From contig CP060220.1 of the NCBI GenBank assembly GCA_023898385.1, positions 2,480,001 through 2,544,000 of the forward strand: 64,000 nucleotides of DNA, given 5' to 3'. Under the pieces are notes generated by a model. The model was not told the origin of the DNA, did no database searches, and saw only the letters and a list, made by a program, of their open reading frames with translations. This document shows positions 8,861-16,460 of the stretch, piece after piece. Numbering within the stretch: position 1 is the first letter of the stretch; each line of letters begins with the position of its first letter. This DNA comes from Pseudobdellovibrionaceae bacterium. GTDB lineage: Bacteria; Bdellovibrionota; Bdellovibrionia; Bdellovibrionales; UBA1609. Made by a program: the position numbers and the translations under genes.

Positions 8861-9451
8861 ATGAATATCACAGATATCTGGAACCTGGCTCTCACTGAGG
8901 CCCGTGATGTGACAACAGCTTTTTTAGCCGATCCCGATCAACTGCAAAAATGCCAGAAGTTCACACAAATGCTTTTGGCCACATACAGTGAGGGCGGCAA
9001 GCTTATGACCTGCGGTAACGGCGGCAGCCACTGTGACGCAATGCACTTTGCGGAAGAACTCACTGGCCGATACCGAAAGGATCGTCGCGCCCTAGGTGCA
9101 CTGGCCCTCGGGGATCCCTCGCATGTGACCTGCGTGGGCAATGATTATGGCTTTGAGGAAATTTTTCGCCGGCAAGTGGAGGGCTTGGGCCGCGCGGGCG
9201 ATCTTTTGGTTGGCCTTTCCACAAGCGGCAATTCAGAAAATGTGATACGAGCCGTCAAGCAAGCAAAGACCCAAGGTATTAAAACCGTCGGCTTGCTCGG
9301 AAAGACCGGCGGTCAGCTCAAGGATCTTGTGGATTTAGCTATCGTGATTCCTGCCCATACATCGGATCGAATACAAGAAATGCACATAAAGATCATCCAT
9401 ACCGTGATTGAAACTGTGGAGCGCGAGCTCTTCCCAGAAAACTATGTGTAA
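8861..9451 (+). CDS. gmhA: Phosphoheptose isomerase GmhA
   Basis: Converts sedoheptulose 7-phosphate to D-glycero-D-manno-heptose 7-phosphate, the first step of ADP-heptose synthesis for the LPS inner core. The 196 residues show the SIS fold: CGNGGSHCDAMHFAEELTGR with the catalytic Glu, STSGNSENVIRA as phosphate-binding loop, and IQEMHIKIIHTVIE with the metal or catalytic His. The length matches the family. DiaA is a related SIS protein, but the ELTGRYR segment favours GmhA. It stands alone between tRNA genes. Confidence 0.9.
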   Translation: MNITDIWNLALTEARDVTTAFLADPDQLQKCQKFTQMLLATYSEGGKLMTCGNGGSHCDAMHFAEELTGRYRKDRRALGALALGDPSHVTCVGNDYGFEEIFRRQVEGLGRAGDLLVGLSTSGNSENVIRAVKQAKTQGIKTVGLLGKTGGQLKDLVDLAIVIPAHTSDRIQEMHIKIIHTVIETVERELFPENYV

Positions 9452-9506
9452 ACTTGATTCCCCAAAGGCCTTGTGGCAGAGTCGGCCTTTCAAATTGCTC
9501 GTCTGC

Positions 9507-9598
9507 GGAGGAGTGGGTGAGTGGCTGAAACCAGCTGATTGCTAATTAGCCGTACGGGTCAAACCGTACCGCGGGTTCGAATCCCGCCTCCTCCGCCA
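9507..9598 (+). tRNA. tRNA-Ser (GCT)
   Basis: Class II cloverleaf with acceptor GGAGGAG pairing with CTCCTCC, anticodon loop TTGCTAA (anticodon GCT), a long variable arm (CGTACGGGTC...CCGTACC), T-loop GTTCGAA and encoded CCA ending at 9598. The group II intron-associated repeat starts at the very next base. Confidence 0.97.
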
Positions 9599-9998
9599 TT
9601 ATGACCAAGATGACACATACATCTTACAGACACCATCAAGAACGAACCATGGAAGCAAGACGAGCGACCGAGCCCCAAGGGGGCGAGGGAGCGAAGCCTG
9701 CCGGTTCGATTCCTCATACCAAGAAATTTCCCACTCAAATCACGGATGCAACAAGAGTGATGCGAACCGAGGAGGCTAGCCTCCTGGACGGTACGAGTAG
9801 GATGGGAACGTCCCAGAAGGCCCCAACGCCACTGGGTAAAGCTTATCGCCGCCTTTGGATGGTGACATCGGGGGTGAAATTGCGATGGAAAAGTATCAGG
9901 AGGTACTCTGAGAAAGCCAAACCTATCGGCCCGAGGAACACGAACACTCTTAATGTGAGTTAATAGGAAGTTGAGTCTGTGCCCAAGCGTATGGTGGC
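9599..9998 (+). repeat. 400-bp direct repeat, left copy
   Basis: Near-identical to 11795-12194 at a constant offset of 2196 bases, with only about five substitutions (for example near 9698-9702, 9745, 9781 and 9975). It begins immediately after the CCA of tRNA-Ser. The sequence is GC-rich, stem-rich and not convincingly protein-coding; the long frames seen on both strands look like by-products of a structured RNA. Its relation to the intron (5' ribozyme part or repeated exon) is not settled. Confidence 0.9.
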
Positions 9999-10362
9999 GT
10001 GGAAGGCTACATCTTTTAGGGTGTCTGGTTGGGTGATCGTCAGGCCCCACTAACTTCGTGGAACTTAAAGCGATCACATCTTAAAGGACGGCTCCTTGCA
10101 CAGAGTGCGGGCAGGTAGGATCGGATGTATGAGGATGATGTTAACTGGTGAGACCTGACTGGCAGGAGGTGGCTGGGTTGGTAAGCCACCCCACTCAAAA
10201 GCCGAACACATAAGGCAACAGAGGCCAGGGCAGGAGTCAGAGACACCCATAGTACTCAGAAGCTGGGGAAAGCCCACTACACTTCAAGGAGGATAAGGGG
10301 AAGGGGTTGTCAGGTTCAACGCAAGTTCGTTGTTCCACTCGTAGGTAAGGAGGAAAGTGAAA

Positions 10363-11718
10363 ATGAACACAAATACCGCCCGGGCGAAGAAGCGCAAGTC
10401 CCTTCACCCGCAAACCATTCGAGTGCAACACCGACTGGCAACTCAAACAAAACAAGGGCGCAAACACTGGGATCTTTTCAGGTGGTTGTGTGACCCGTTC
10501 TTACTATGTGACGCCATACAAAGGGTGATCGATAACTCCGGCTCTGCCGGTCTCGATGGTCTGGGTGTGGAAGAACTTAAAGGTAAGGAATGGTCCTACG
10601 CCACGAAGCTTTCCAAACAGCTTAAAATGAAGACCTATCAACCAGGTCCGGTCCGCAGAGTCTACATCCCTAAAGCGGATGGCAGAGAGCGTCCCTTGGG
10701 AATACCTAACATCGAAGACCGGGTGGTGCAGACAGCTCTTCTCATTTTACTAGAGCCTATCTATGAGCAAGAGTTCCTGCCTTGCTCCTATGGGTTCCGA
10801 CCGAATAGACGAGCCGTAGACTGCGCCGCAGATGTGGCAAACACGGTCTTCAAGTATCGCCACGTGCTAGATGCGGACATTGAGTCTTTCTTTGACCGCG
10901 TCTCACACAAAAAGCTCATTGGCATGCTCAAAGAGCAAATCGTCGATCCAAGAATCCTCCATCTTATCCACCAAATCCTCAAAACAGGATTTAAAGAGGT
11001 CAATAAACCCTGGCAGCCGACACCAGAAGGGACACCACAAGGTGGCCCCCTGTCGCCCCTGCTGGCCAATATTTACCTCCACTATGGATTGGATAAGAAA
11101 GTCGAGGATGTGAAAGCGCAAGGACTGGATATACATCTTTTTCGCTTCGCTGATGACTTCGTCATCGCGGCCAGAACAAAGAGGGATCTGGACCTTGCTA
11201 GTAAGTGGCTCAACTACTGGATGCGGGAAGTAAAGCTCACCCTTAAGGGATCAAAGACCACCAGGGTGAACATGAAAAACCGCAGCCGAAACCATGACGC
11301 CAAATTTACCTTCCTTGGGTTTAAGTTCCACTTAAGAGCATTCCGTGACAACCCCAAGCGTTTTTGGGTGGCCAGACAGCCCTCGGAGAAAGCCCGTAAG
11401 CAACTGCATCAGGCCTTAAGGAAAAAGCTTTTGCCCCACCACACTCTGGAGCAGGCTCGCAAGCTAGCAAAGGAGATATGGCTGGGCTGGGCCAACTACT
11501 TTAGGTACAGCAATGCCAATCGGGTATTTTACCGCGAGGTCAGGTCTGTTCACAAAGCTTTGGTGCGATACCTCAGACGCAAGTACCGCCAGCAACGACG
11601 TCCAGTGGCTTGGCGCAGGCTATGGCCACTATTGCGAAGTTTGAAGATCGGATTTCGCCCTGTTAGAGTCATTCCAGATTTAGTTCGCCAGAAACAAGTC
11701 CAAATACACTTGTTTTAA
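10363..11718 (+). CDS. ltrA: Group II intron reverse transcriptase/maturase
   Basis: A 451-residue intron-encoded protein that assists splicing and reverse-transcribes the intron into new sites. Visible: RT motifs KADGRERPLGIPNIEDRVVQ, LDADIESFFDRV with a catalytic Asp, GTPQGGPLSPLLANIYLH, and the active site FRFADDFVI (FADD rather than the common YADD), followed by FLGF and a maturase X domain (WLGWANYFRY). There is no HNH endonuclease domain at the C-terminus. The ATG at 10363 has an AAGGAGG site nine bases upstream and is preferred to the GTG two codons earlier. Confidence 0.93.
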   Translation: MNTNTARAKKRKSLHPQTIRVQHRLATQTKQGRKHWDLFRWLCDPFLLCDAIQRVIDNSGSAGLDGLGVEELKGKEWSYATKLSKQLKMKTYQPGPVRRVYIPKADGRERPLGIPNIEDRVVQTALLILLEPIYEQEFLPCSYGFRPNRRAVDCAADVANTVFKYRHVLDADIESFFDRVSHKKLIGMLKEQIVDPRILHLIHQILKTGFKEVNKPWQPTPEGTPQGGPLSPLLANIYLHYGLDKKVEDVKAQGLDIHLFRFADDFVIAARTKRDLDLASKWLNYWMREVKLTLKGSKTTRVNMKNRSRNHDAKFTFLGFKFHLRAFRDNPKRFWVARQPSEKARKQLHQALRKKLLPHHTLEQARKLAKEIWLGWANYFRYSNANRVFYREVRSVHKALVRYLRRKYRQQRRPVAWRRLWPLLRSLKIGFRPVRVIPDLVRQKQVQIHLF

Positions 11719-11725
11719 GTTGAAA

Positions 11726-11794
11726 GAGCCGGATGCATTCAACGTGCACGTCCGGTTCGGTGAGGGCTGGGGCTTCGCGCCCTGGCTACTCGGT
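11726..11794 (+). ncRNA. Group II intron domains V and VI
   Basis: Domain V begins GAGCCGGATGC, carries the catalytic AGC triad and pairs with GCACGTCCGGTTC (ends 11758). Domain VI follows as the stem around GGGCTGGGGCTTCGCGCCC with a candidate branch-point A in GGCTACTC. The intron is expected to end within a few bases of 11794-11798. Confidence 0.82.
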
Positions 11795-12194
11795 TTATGA
11801 CCAAGATGACACATACATCTTACAGACACCATCAAGAACGAACCATGGAAGCAAGACGAGCGACCGAGCCCCAAGGGGGCGAGGGAGCGAAGCTTGTCGG
11901 TTCGATTCCTCATACCAAGAAATTTCCCACTCAAATCACGGACGCAACAAGAGTGATGCGAACCGAGGAGGCTAGCATCCTGGACGGTACGAGTAGGATG
12001 GGAACGTCCCAGAAGGCCCCAACGCCACTGGGTAAAGCTTATCGCCGCCTTTGGATGGTGACATCGGGGGTGAAATTGCGATGGAAAAGTATCAGGAGGT
12101 ACTCTGAGAAAGCCAAACCTATCGGCCCGAGGAACACGAACACTCTTAATGTGAGTTAATAGGAAGTTGAATCTGTGCCCAAGCGTATGGTGGC
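11795..12194 (+). repeat. 400-bp direct repeat, right copy
   Basis: Second copy of the 9599-9998 sequence, directly behind intron domain VI. Its last bases (GCGTATGGTGGC) match the left copy to 9998/12194, after which the two diverge completely: the left copy runs into the intron and the right copy into unrelated sequence. This looks like a truncated second unit or a duplicated exon. Confidence 0.9.
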
Positions 12195-12388
12195 TCGGTA
12201 TTGAGACTGTGCCTGCGGCAAATAGCTGCAACGAAAAAGCAAAAATTGTCAGTAATGTCGAAAACTTAATTAAAATGGCCATCTCTTTATTGCCTCTATT
12301 GGTTCCTATTTTAGCTATTTACCCTAAATTCAATTTGAGTGCCAGAGTTCAACCTGACTTTACCCTGACTGCCCACTTAACTCCTTGA
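12195..12388 (+). pseudogene. Possible 3' remnant of a gene cut by the repeat/intron
   Basis: A frame with no start of its own enters from the repeat and ends at 12388. Its C-terminal part has a hydrophobic stretch (MAISLLPLLVPILAIYPKF) followed by polar residues. It may be the tail of a membrane protein truncated by the intron-associated repeat, or a short independent frame starting at the ATG near 12274. No family is recognised. Confidence 0.25.
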
Positions 12389-12555
12389 AATCACACAACT
12401 GTCGACCAATCCGCCATTTATCAAAGTTTTCAGATTCGAGTGACAATTAAGGCCTCCTTCTGAAATTCGTTCAGAGATCCATGAATATATGGGCGTTTCA
12501 CCTCGGCATTGCCGTTGCTACGCAGTTCTTTGGCAATGCTGAAGAAAGGTATTTC

Positions 12556-13074
12556 GTGGTTGTACGTAAGCTCAATTTAATATTTTCGTTGTTTTTGGGG
12601 TTAATCCTTCTTAGCACCCACGTTTCAAATGCCTCTTCTGGGGAACCTGGGAATACTAGCCCGGCATCTCTACTTCGAGAGCGGTTTTCTGGTGCCTCAT
12701 CAAAGATTAATATTTCTCAACTGGGGTCTAAATCTTGGACATGCACCCTTTATCGAATGCGCTCCCACAAAAGCTCACTGACTCAAAACAACTTCTATGC
12801 TTTTTCACGGCAAGCCTCCAGCGAAGATGTCAAAAATTCTGGAGTACAGATTATTAAGGACTATTCCGTTTCAGATCAGGGGTTGGTGGGGAACCGAGGT
12901 CCCATAATGGATTTAATCAGATCCACAACCGATGGAAAATTAATTTCTGAAATCTCTATACCCCAGCGGACGGCAGAAAATAGTCTTCTTAATCCCTCGA
13001 CTTCCAATGACTTAGCCTCTGTCGCAAATAAAAACCGCACCGTCATTGCCTATGCAGATTGCCAATCTAAATAG
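12556..13074 (+). CDS. Exported protein of unknown function
   Basis: A 172-residue protein. The GTG start at 12556 has an AAAGG site six bases upstream and places a classical signal peptide at the N-terminus (LNLIFSLFLGLILLSTHVSNASS). The longer frame upstream would bury the signal. The mature part is Ser/Asn-rich with two Cys (SWTCTLY and the penultimate ADCQ). No known domain is recognised. It is the first intact gene after the intron region. Confidence 0.65.
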   Translation: MVVRKLNLIFSLFLGLILLSTHVSNASSGEPGNTSPASLLRERFSGASSKINISQLGSKSWTCTLYRMRSHKSSLTQNNFYAFSRQASSEDVKNSGVQIIKDYSVSDQGLVGNRGPIMDLIRSTTDGKLISEISIPQRTAENSLLNPSTSNDLASVANKNRTVIAYADCQSK

Positions 13075-13441
13075 AACTCTATAAATCGAAAATGACGCTC
13101 ATCTTTCTATTATATGTGTTCTCTTTTTTGTCTCGCTCTCCGAATCATTGGCTGTCGTGTCGGTGAATTGCTTCATTGAACCATCAAGGCCACACTTTTG
13201 GCTTTCGTAGCCCTCCCATCCACTTTGAATTAAATGAAAATTTTTAACCCACACCGACCCCACAGATTTAGAACGAGAGGGGCGTTTGAATTTGGCTCAA
13301 AATTGTCACTTCTCACAAGATTTGTCGCTGTTTCTGCACTCAAAATAGCTCAATGGCCGTTATTTTAGAATAGCCCATGGCATCACCTCTGCATATTGCC
13401 CCACTGGAGACATGGTCTTAATTTTTTAAGGAAGGTTGATC
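13075..13441. other. Intergenic region without recognised features
   Basis: About 370 bases between two exported-protein genes. I see no convincing open frame, RNA gene, long inverted repeat or sigma-54-type motif. A Shine-Dalgarno site (AAGGAAGG) for the next gene lies at its end. Confidence 0.5.
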
Positions 13442-14599
13442 GTGAAAAAATCAGGTTTAATATTACTCATCGCTTTTTCAATTTTTGCCATTCAAGGTTG
13501 CAGTGGCAAAAAAGCAAAAATGACCAAACGAGGAGATGCTGCTCCCGACGTTACCCAAACCAATGCTGTAGGCGGCGGTGGAAGTGGAGCCCAAACCACC
13601 CAAAAGAGATCAGAAAATGAGTCGGCGGCGACAAATGCAGACAGCGCCAAAGTCGAAAGCAATGATAAATCTAGCTCCGTCGCTGTAGTTGGAATTCCAC
13701 AAGCCAACAATAAAAAAGAAGACGCTAAGCCTAGTGTTTCAGGCCCATCGGCAACAGTCTCTGATATTAAACCGACATCTGCCAATACAACCTCTTCAGT
13801 AGAATCTAACGACACCAAAACGCACAATGTGACAACCGTGACTACCACTAGTCAAGTCGCTGAGGGCGTGGTTGAAACACGTGTTGTGACTACGAAAGTT
13901 CCAAAAGCGGATTCAGGCACCTATTCTGTGACTGAAACAGTTCGCACTGAAGGAAAAGGGCAGTCAGAGACAGGCGGCGTACGAGGCACCGTAGAAACGA
14001 CCTACGAAAAAAGGACTGAACAAGTTACTTCTGAGAAAAAAGAAAAAGTAGATACTCAATCTTCTATTAAAATTGTATTTCGGGATGAAACAGATCTTTT
14101 TCTAAACAACACGCCGTTTTTATTAAGTGAATTTGTTTTGGAAGATGACTTTTACTCTGATAGCAACATTGTGGCAGAAGTCGACTCAAAAGGAGTCGTA
14201 GTTATAGGTGATGATCAAAGGGTTCACTTGTCTGATGCTGATATGAAGGCCATCATTGATAGTCAGGCTTGCCGACATGAATTAACTCGTGCGTGTGTCG
14301 TTATTGATGACAACAATGCCTATGCGCTGACTGTTCGTTTGAATGATAGCAAAGTTCAACAGGTTTATATTGGTGAGTTCTCAAAAGAAGCTCTCCAAGA
14401 ACAATCTTTTGGCGGTGAAGACTTCTCAGCAGTGGTCCAAAAACCCAAGTCAGACCGGATTATTGAAAGCCACAAAGAAGCTGCCAAAGAAATCAATGGC
14501 AACGACCCAGTGGTTTTTAGTCGAGCTTACTCAAAAGAAGTTTTAGTGAGAAAAACCAAGACGGTTAATGCACCCGCTCCCGTTGAAGAGCGCAAGTAA
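13442..14599 (+). CDS. Putative lipoprotein of unknown function, low-complexity N-terminal half
   Basis: A 385-residue protein. The GTG at 13442 lies six bases behind AAGGAAGG and is preferred to the TTG two codons earlier. The signal peptide ends in a lipobox-like FAIQGC, so lipidation is likely. Residues 25-200 are Ser/Thr/Lys/Val-rich and read like an unstructured linker with repeated TTTS/VETTYEKR-type segments. The C-terminal 180 residues look folded and acidic, with two Cys (QACRHELTRACVV). No family is recognised. Confidence 0.75.
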   Translation: MKKSGLILLIAFSIFAIQGCSGKKAKMTKRGDAAPDVTQTNAVGGGGSGAQTTQKRSENESAATNADSAKVESNDKSSSVAVVGIPQANNKKEDAKPSVSGPSATVSDIKPTSANTTSSVESNDTKTHNVTTVTTTSQVAEGVVETRVVTTKVPKADSGTYSVTETVRTEGKGQSETGGVRGTVETTYEKRTEQVTSEKKEKVDTQSSIKIVFRDETDLFLNNTPFLLSEFVLEDDFYSDSNIVAEVDSKGVVVIGDDQRVHLSDADMKAIIDSQACRHELTRACVVIDDNNAYALTVRLNDSKVQQVYIGEFSKEALQEQSFGGEDFSAVVQKPKSDRIIESHKEAAKEINGNDPVVFSRAYSKEVLVRKTKTVNAPAPVEERK

Positions 14600-14661
14600 G
14601 ATCTCGGGGTCTTATCGAACAACTGTGAGTGGTAAAGTCATAGAGTCATCTTCGGACGAAG

Positions 14662-14751
14662 TGGCGGAGAGAGGGGGATTCGAACCCCCGATACCCGCGA
14701 AGGTATGCCGGTTTTCAAGACCGGTGCTTTCAACCACTCAGCCATCTCTCC
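14662..14751 (-). tRNA. tRNA-Ser (TGA)
   Basis: Minus-strand class II cloverleaf: acceptor GGAGAGA pairs with TCTCTCC, anticodon loop CTTGAAA (anticodon TGA), long variable arm around ATACC/GGTAT, T-loop GTTCGAA, encoded CCA (TGG at 14662-14664 on the plus strand). It lies 78 bases downstream of serS on the same strand. Confidence 0.97.
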
Positions 14752-14829
14752 GCTGGCCAATCTATTGTCCGCTGAGAGATGTGGCAAGAGTCAGGTGTGA
14801 AAATTTCTATGAATGCACGCGGAGCGGCA

Positions 14830-16116
14830 TCAACGAGTGATGGTCTTTGCCCCACCCATATAGGGTTGCAGCACCTCGGGGATGGCTATCGTGCCCTCAC
14901 TGGTTTGATAGTTTTCTAGTATGGCGATGAGAGTTCTTCCTACCGCCAGACCCGATCCATTAAGTGTATGCACGTATTGGGGTTTACCGCCCGAAGAGCG
15001 AAACCGAATGTTTGCCCGACGCGCTTGAAAGTCTCTGAAATTCGAACATGAACTGATTTCTCGATAGGCATTTTGCCCCGGCAACCACACTTCAATGTCA
15101 TAGCATTTGGCTGCGCCAAAACCAATGTCACCAGTGGATAGACTCGCCACACGGTAACTCAGTTCTAGTTTTTTGAGAATATTCTCGGCATGATTCGTAA
15201 GTCTTTCGTGTTCTTCTTCTGAATTTTCAGGGTGAGCGAATTTCATCAATTCTACTTTGTTAAACTGGTGCTGACGAATAAGCCCTTTGGTGTCTCGTCC
15301 ATAACTTCCGGCTTCCGAACGAAAACACGGCGTATACGCCACAAAGCTTTGTGGCAGCTGAGTTTCATCTAAAATTTCATCATAATAATAATTGGTCACC
15401 GGCACTTCAGCTGTGGGCACTAAATAGTAATCGGTGCCTGCAAGGCCAAATACATCTTGTTGAAACTTTGGAAACTGTCCCGTTCCCGTCAAACTTCGGC
15501 TATTCACGATAAATGGAGGCAACATCTCCTCATAGCCATGCTCCCGCGTGTGGACATCAAGCATGAACTGTATCAGGGCGCGCTCCATTTGCGCACCCGC
15601 CTTTTTCAAAAAAGCAAACCGAGACCCCGTCACTCTGCCGGCTCGTTCAAAATCAATGATATCTAAGGCTTCGCCCAGTTCACTGTGCTCCAAGGCTGTA
15701 AAACTAAATTTTGGCGCTTCGCCTATGGTTCTAAGCACCTTATTGTCTTCTTCACTCTGACCCACCGGTACGTCCGGGTCACAAAGGTTCGGCAAACGCA
15801 AAAGTAGGTCCTTTACAGCCTCATCAGCGTCAGCCATAGATTTTTCCATGTCTTTCAACTTTTGGCTCAGAGCCTGCATTTCATCAAGAAGTGAAGTGGC
15901 ATCGTCTTTGTTTTTTTTCTTAAGCGCTATTTCTTGTCCGACTTTTTTTTGCTGCGCCCGCGCTTCTTCGAATTCAGAGATCAGTGTTTTACGTGTTTGA
16001 TTGAGGTCTAAGAGTTGGTCCACAGACTCCGGGCTATCGCCACGATTTTTTAGATTTTCTCGATACCTTTCACGATACCCATCTTCGTCTTTTTCAAGCG
16101 CCTTAATATCTATCAT
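14830..16116 (-). CDS. serS: Seryl-tRNA synthetase
   Basis: Charges tRNA-Ser with serine. The 428 residues are the usual length. The N-terminal part is a long coiled-coil arm (about residues 30-105, rich in Glu/Lys/Gln) that contacts the tRNA variable arm. Class II motifs follow: VPTAEVPVTNYYYDE, FRSEAGSYGRDTKGLIRQHQ (motif 2), and NGSGLAVGRTLIAILENYQ (motif 3). It is followed by the tRNA-Ser(TGA) gene on the same strand, so enzyme and substrate may share a transcript. The upstream neighbour is a small membrane protein. Confidence 0.97.
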   Translation of the reverse strand: MIDIKALEKDEDGYRERYRENLKNRGDSPESVDQLLDLNQTRKTLISEFEEARAQQKKVGQEIALKKKNKDDATSLLDEMQALSQKLKDMEKSMADADEAVKDLLLRLPNLCDPDVPVGQSEEDNKVLRTIGEAPKFSFTALEHSELGEALDIIDFERAGRVTGSRFAFLKKAGAQMERALIQFMLDVHTREHGYEEMLPPFIVNSRSLTGTGQFPKFQQDVFGLAGTDYYLVPTAEVPVTNYYYDEILDETQLPQSFVAYTPCFRSEAGSYGRDTKGLIRQHQFNKVELMKFAHPENSEEEHERLTNHAENILKKLELSYRVASLSTGDIGFGAAKCYDIEVWLPGQNAYREISSCSNFRDFQARRANIRFRSSGGKPQYVHTLNGSGLAVGRTLIAILENYQTSEGTIAIPEVLQPYMGGAKTITR

Positions 16117-16131
16117 TCTTTTCCTCTAATT

Positions 16132-16428
16132 CTAAGCCCCGGGGGCGACCAAGATATACATACGTAGCAATAGCCCGACCAAGACGCAAACAAGATCAAA
16201 CACTAAAACCGAAGCCATACCCCAATTTCTGGTTATCCTTAAGAAACTGCCAGTCACCGTGACTAGCACCAATGTGAACGCCAAGCTACCATACCCTATA
16301 ATCTCTTCACCTATAAGTGCCACTGTGAGACCCAAAACCATTCCAGAAACCAAGCGCAGGAAATAAATGAATAGATTCGTAGAACTGTGTTTGATTCGCG
16401 TATTTACCGTATCTAATAAGGTACCCAT
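16132..16428 (-). CDS. Small inner-membrane protein of unknown function
   Basis: A 98-residue protein with three predicted membrane segments (around FIYFLRLVSGMVLGLTVALIG, SLAFTLVLVTVTGSF and VLVFDLVCVLVGLLLRMYI) and an AAGGAGTG ribosome site before the ATG. It lies 15 bases upstream of serS and 32 downstream of the TPR protein gene, probably in one transcript. No family is recognised with confidence. Confidence 0.7.
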   Translation of the reverse strand: MGTLLDTVNTRIKHSSTNLFIYFLRLVSGMVLGLTVALIGEEIIGYGSLAFTLVLVTVTGSFLRITRNWGMASVLVFDLVCVLVGLLLRMYILVAPGA

Positions 16429-16460
16429 TAATCACTCCTTTGATGCTGGGTTTACAACAC

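Larger units (their letters stand above)
9999..11794 (+). mobile_element. Group II intron with encoded reverse transcriptase
   Basis: Retroelement made of a self-splicing RNA and its maturase/reverse transcriptase. The unit between the two direct repeats holds about 360 bases of structured leader (domains I-III expected), the reverse transcriptase gene, and a recognisable domain V at 11726-11758 plus domain VI. A GTGCCC motif at 9980, inside the left repeat, could be the intron 5' end (GUGYG-like), which would put the first 20 bases of the intron in both repeats. Exact boundaries are uncertain. Confidence 0.8.

Noticed and set aside
9601..9963. 120-codon plus-strand frame in both 400-bp repeats
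   Set aside because: It is present twice only because the repeat is duplicated; biased, basic composition and no good ribosome site. It reads like structured RNA rather than protein.
9559..10077. Long minus-strand frame over the left 400-bp repeat (and its twin at 11680-12282)
   Set aside because: It crosses the tRNA-Ser gene or intron parts, overlaps structured intron RNA and has no ribosome site. Such frames are usual by-products of group II intron sequence.
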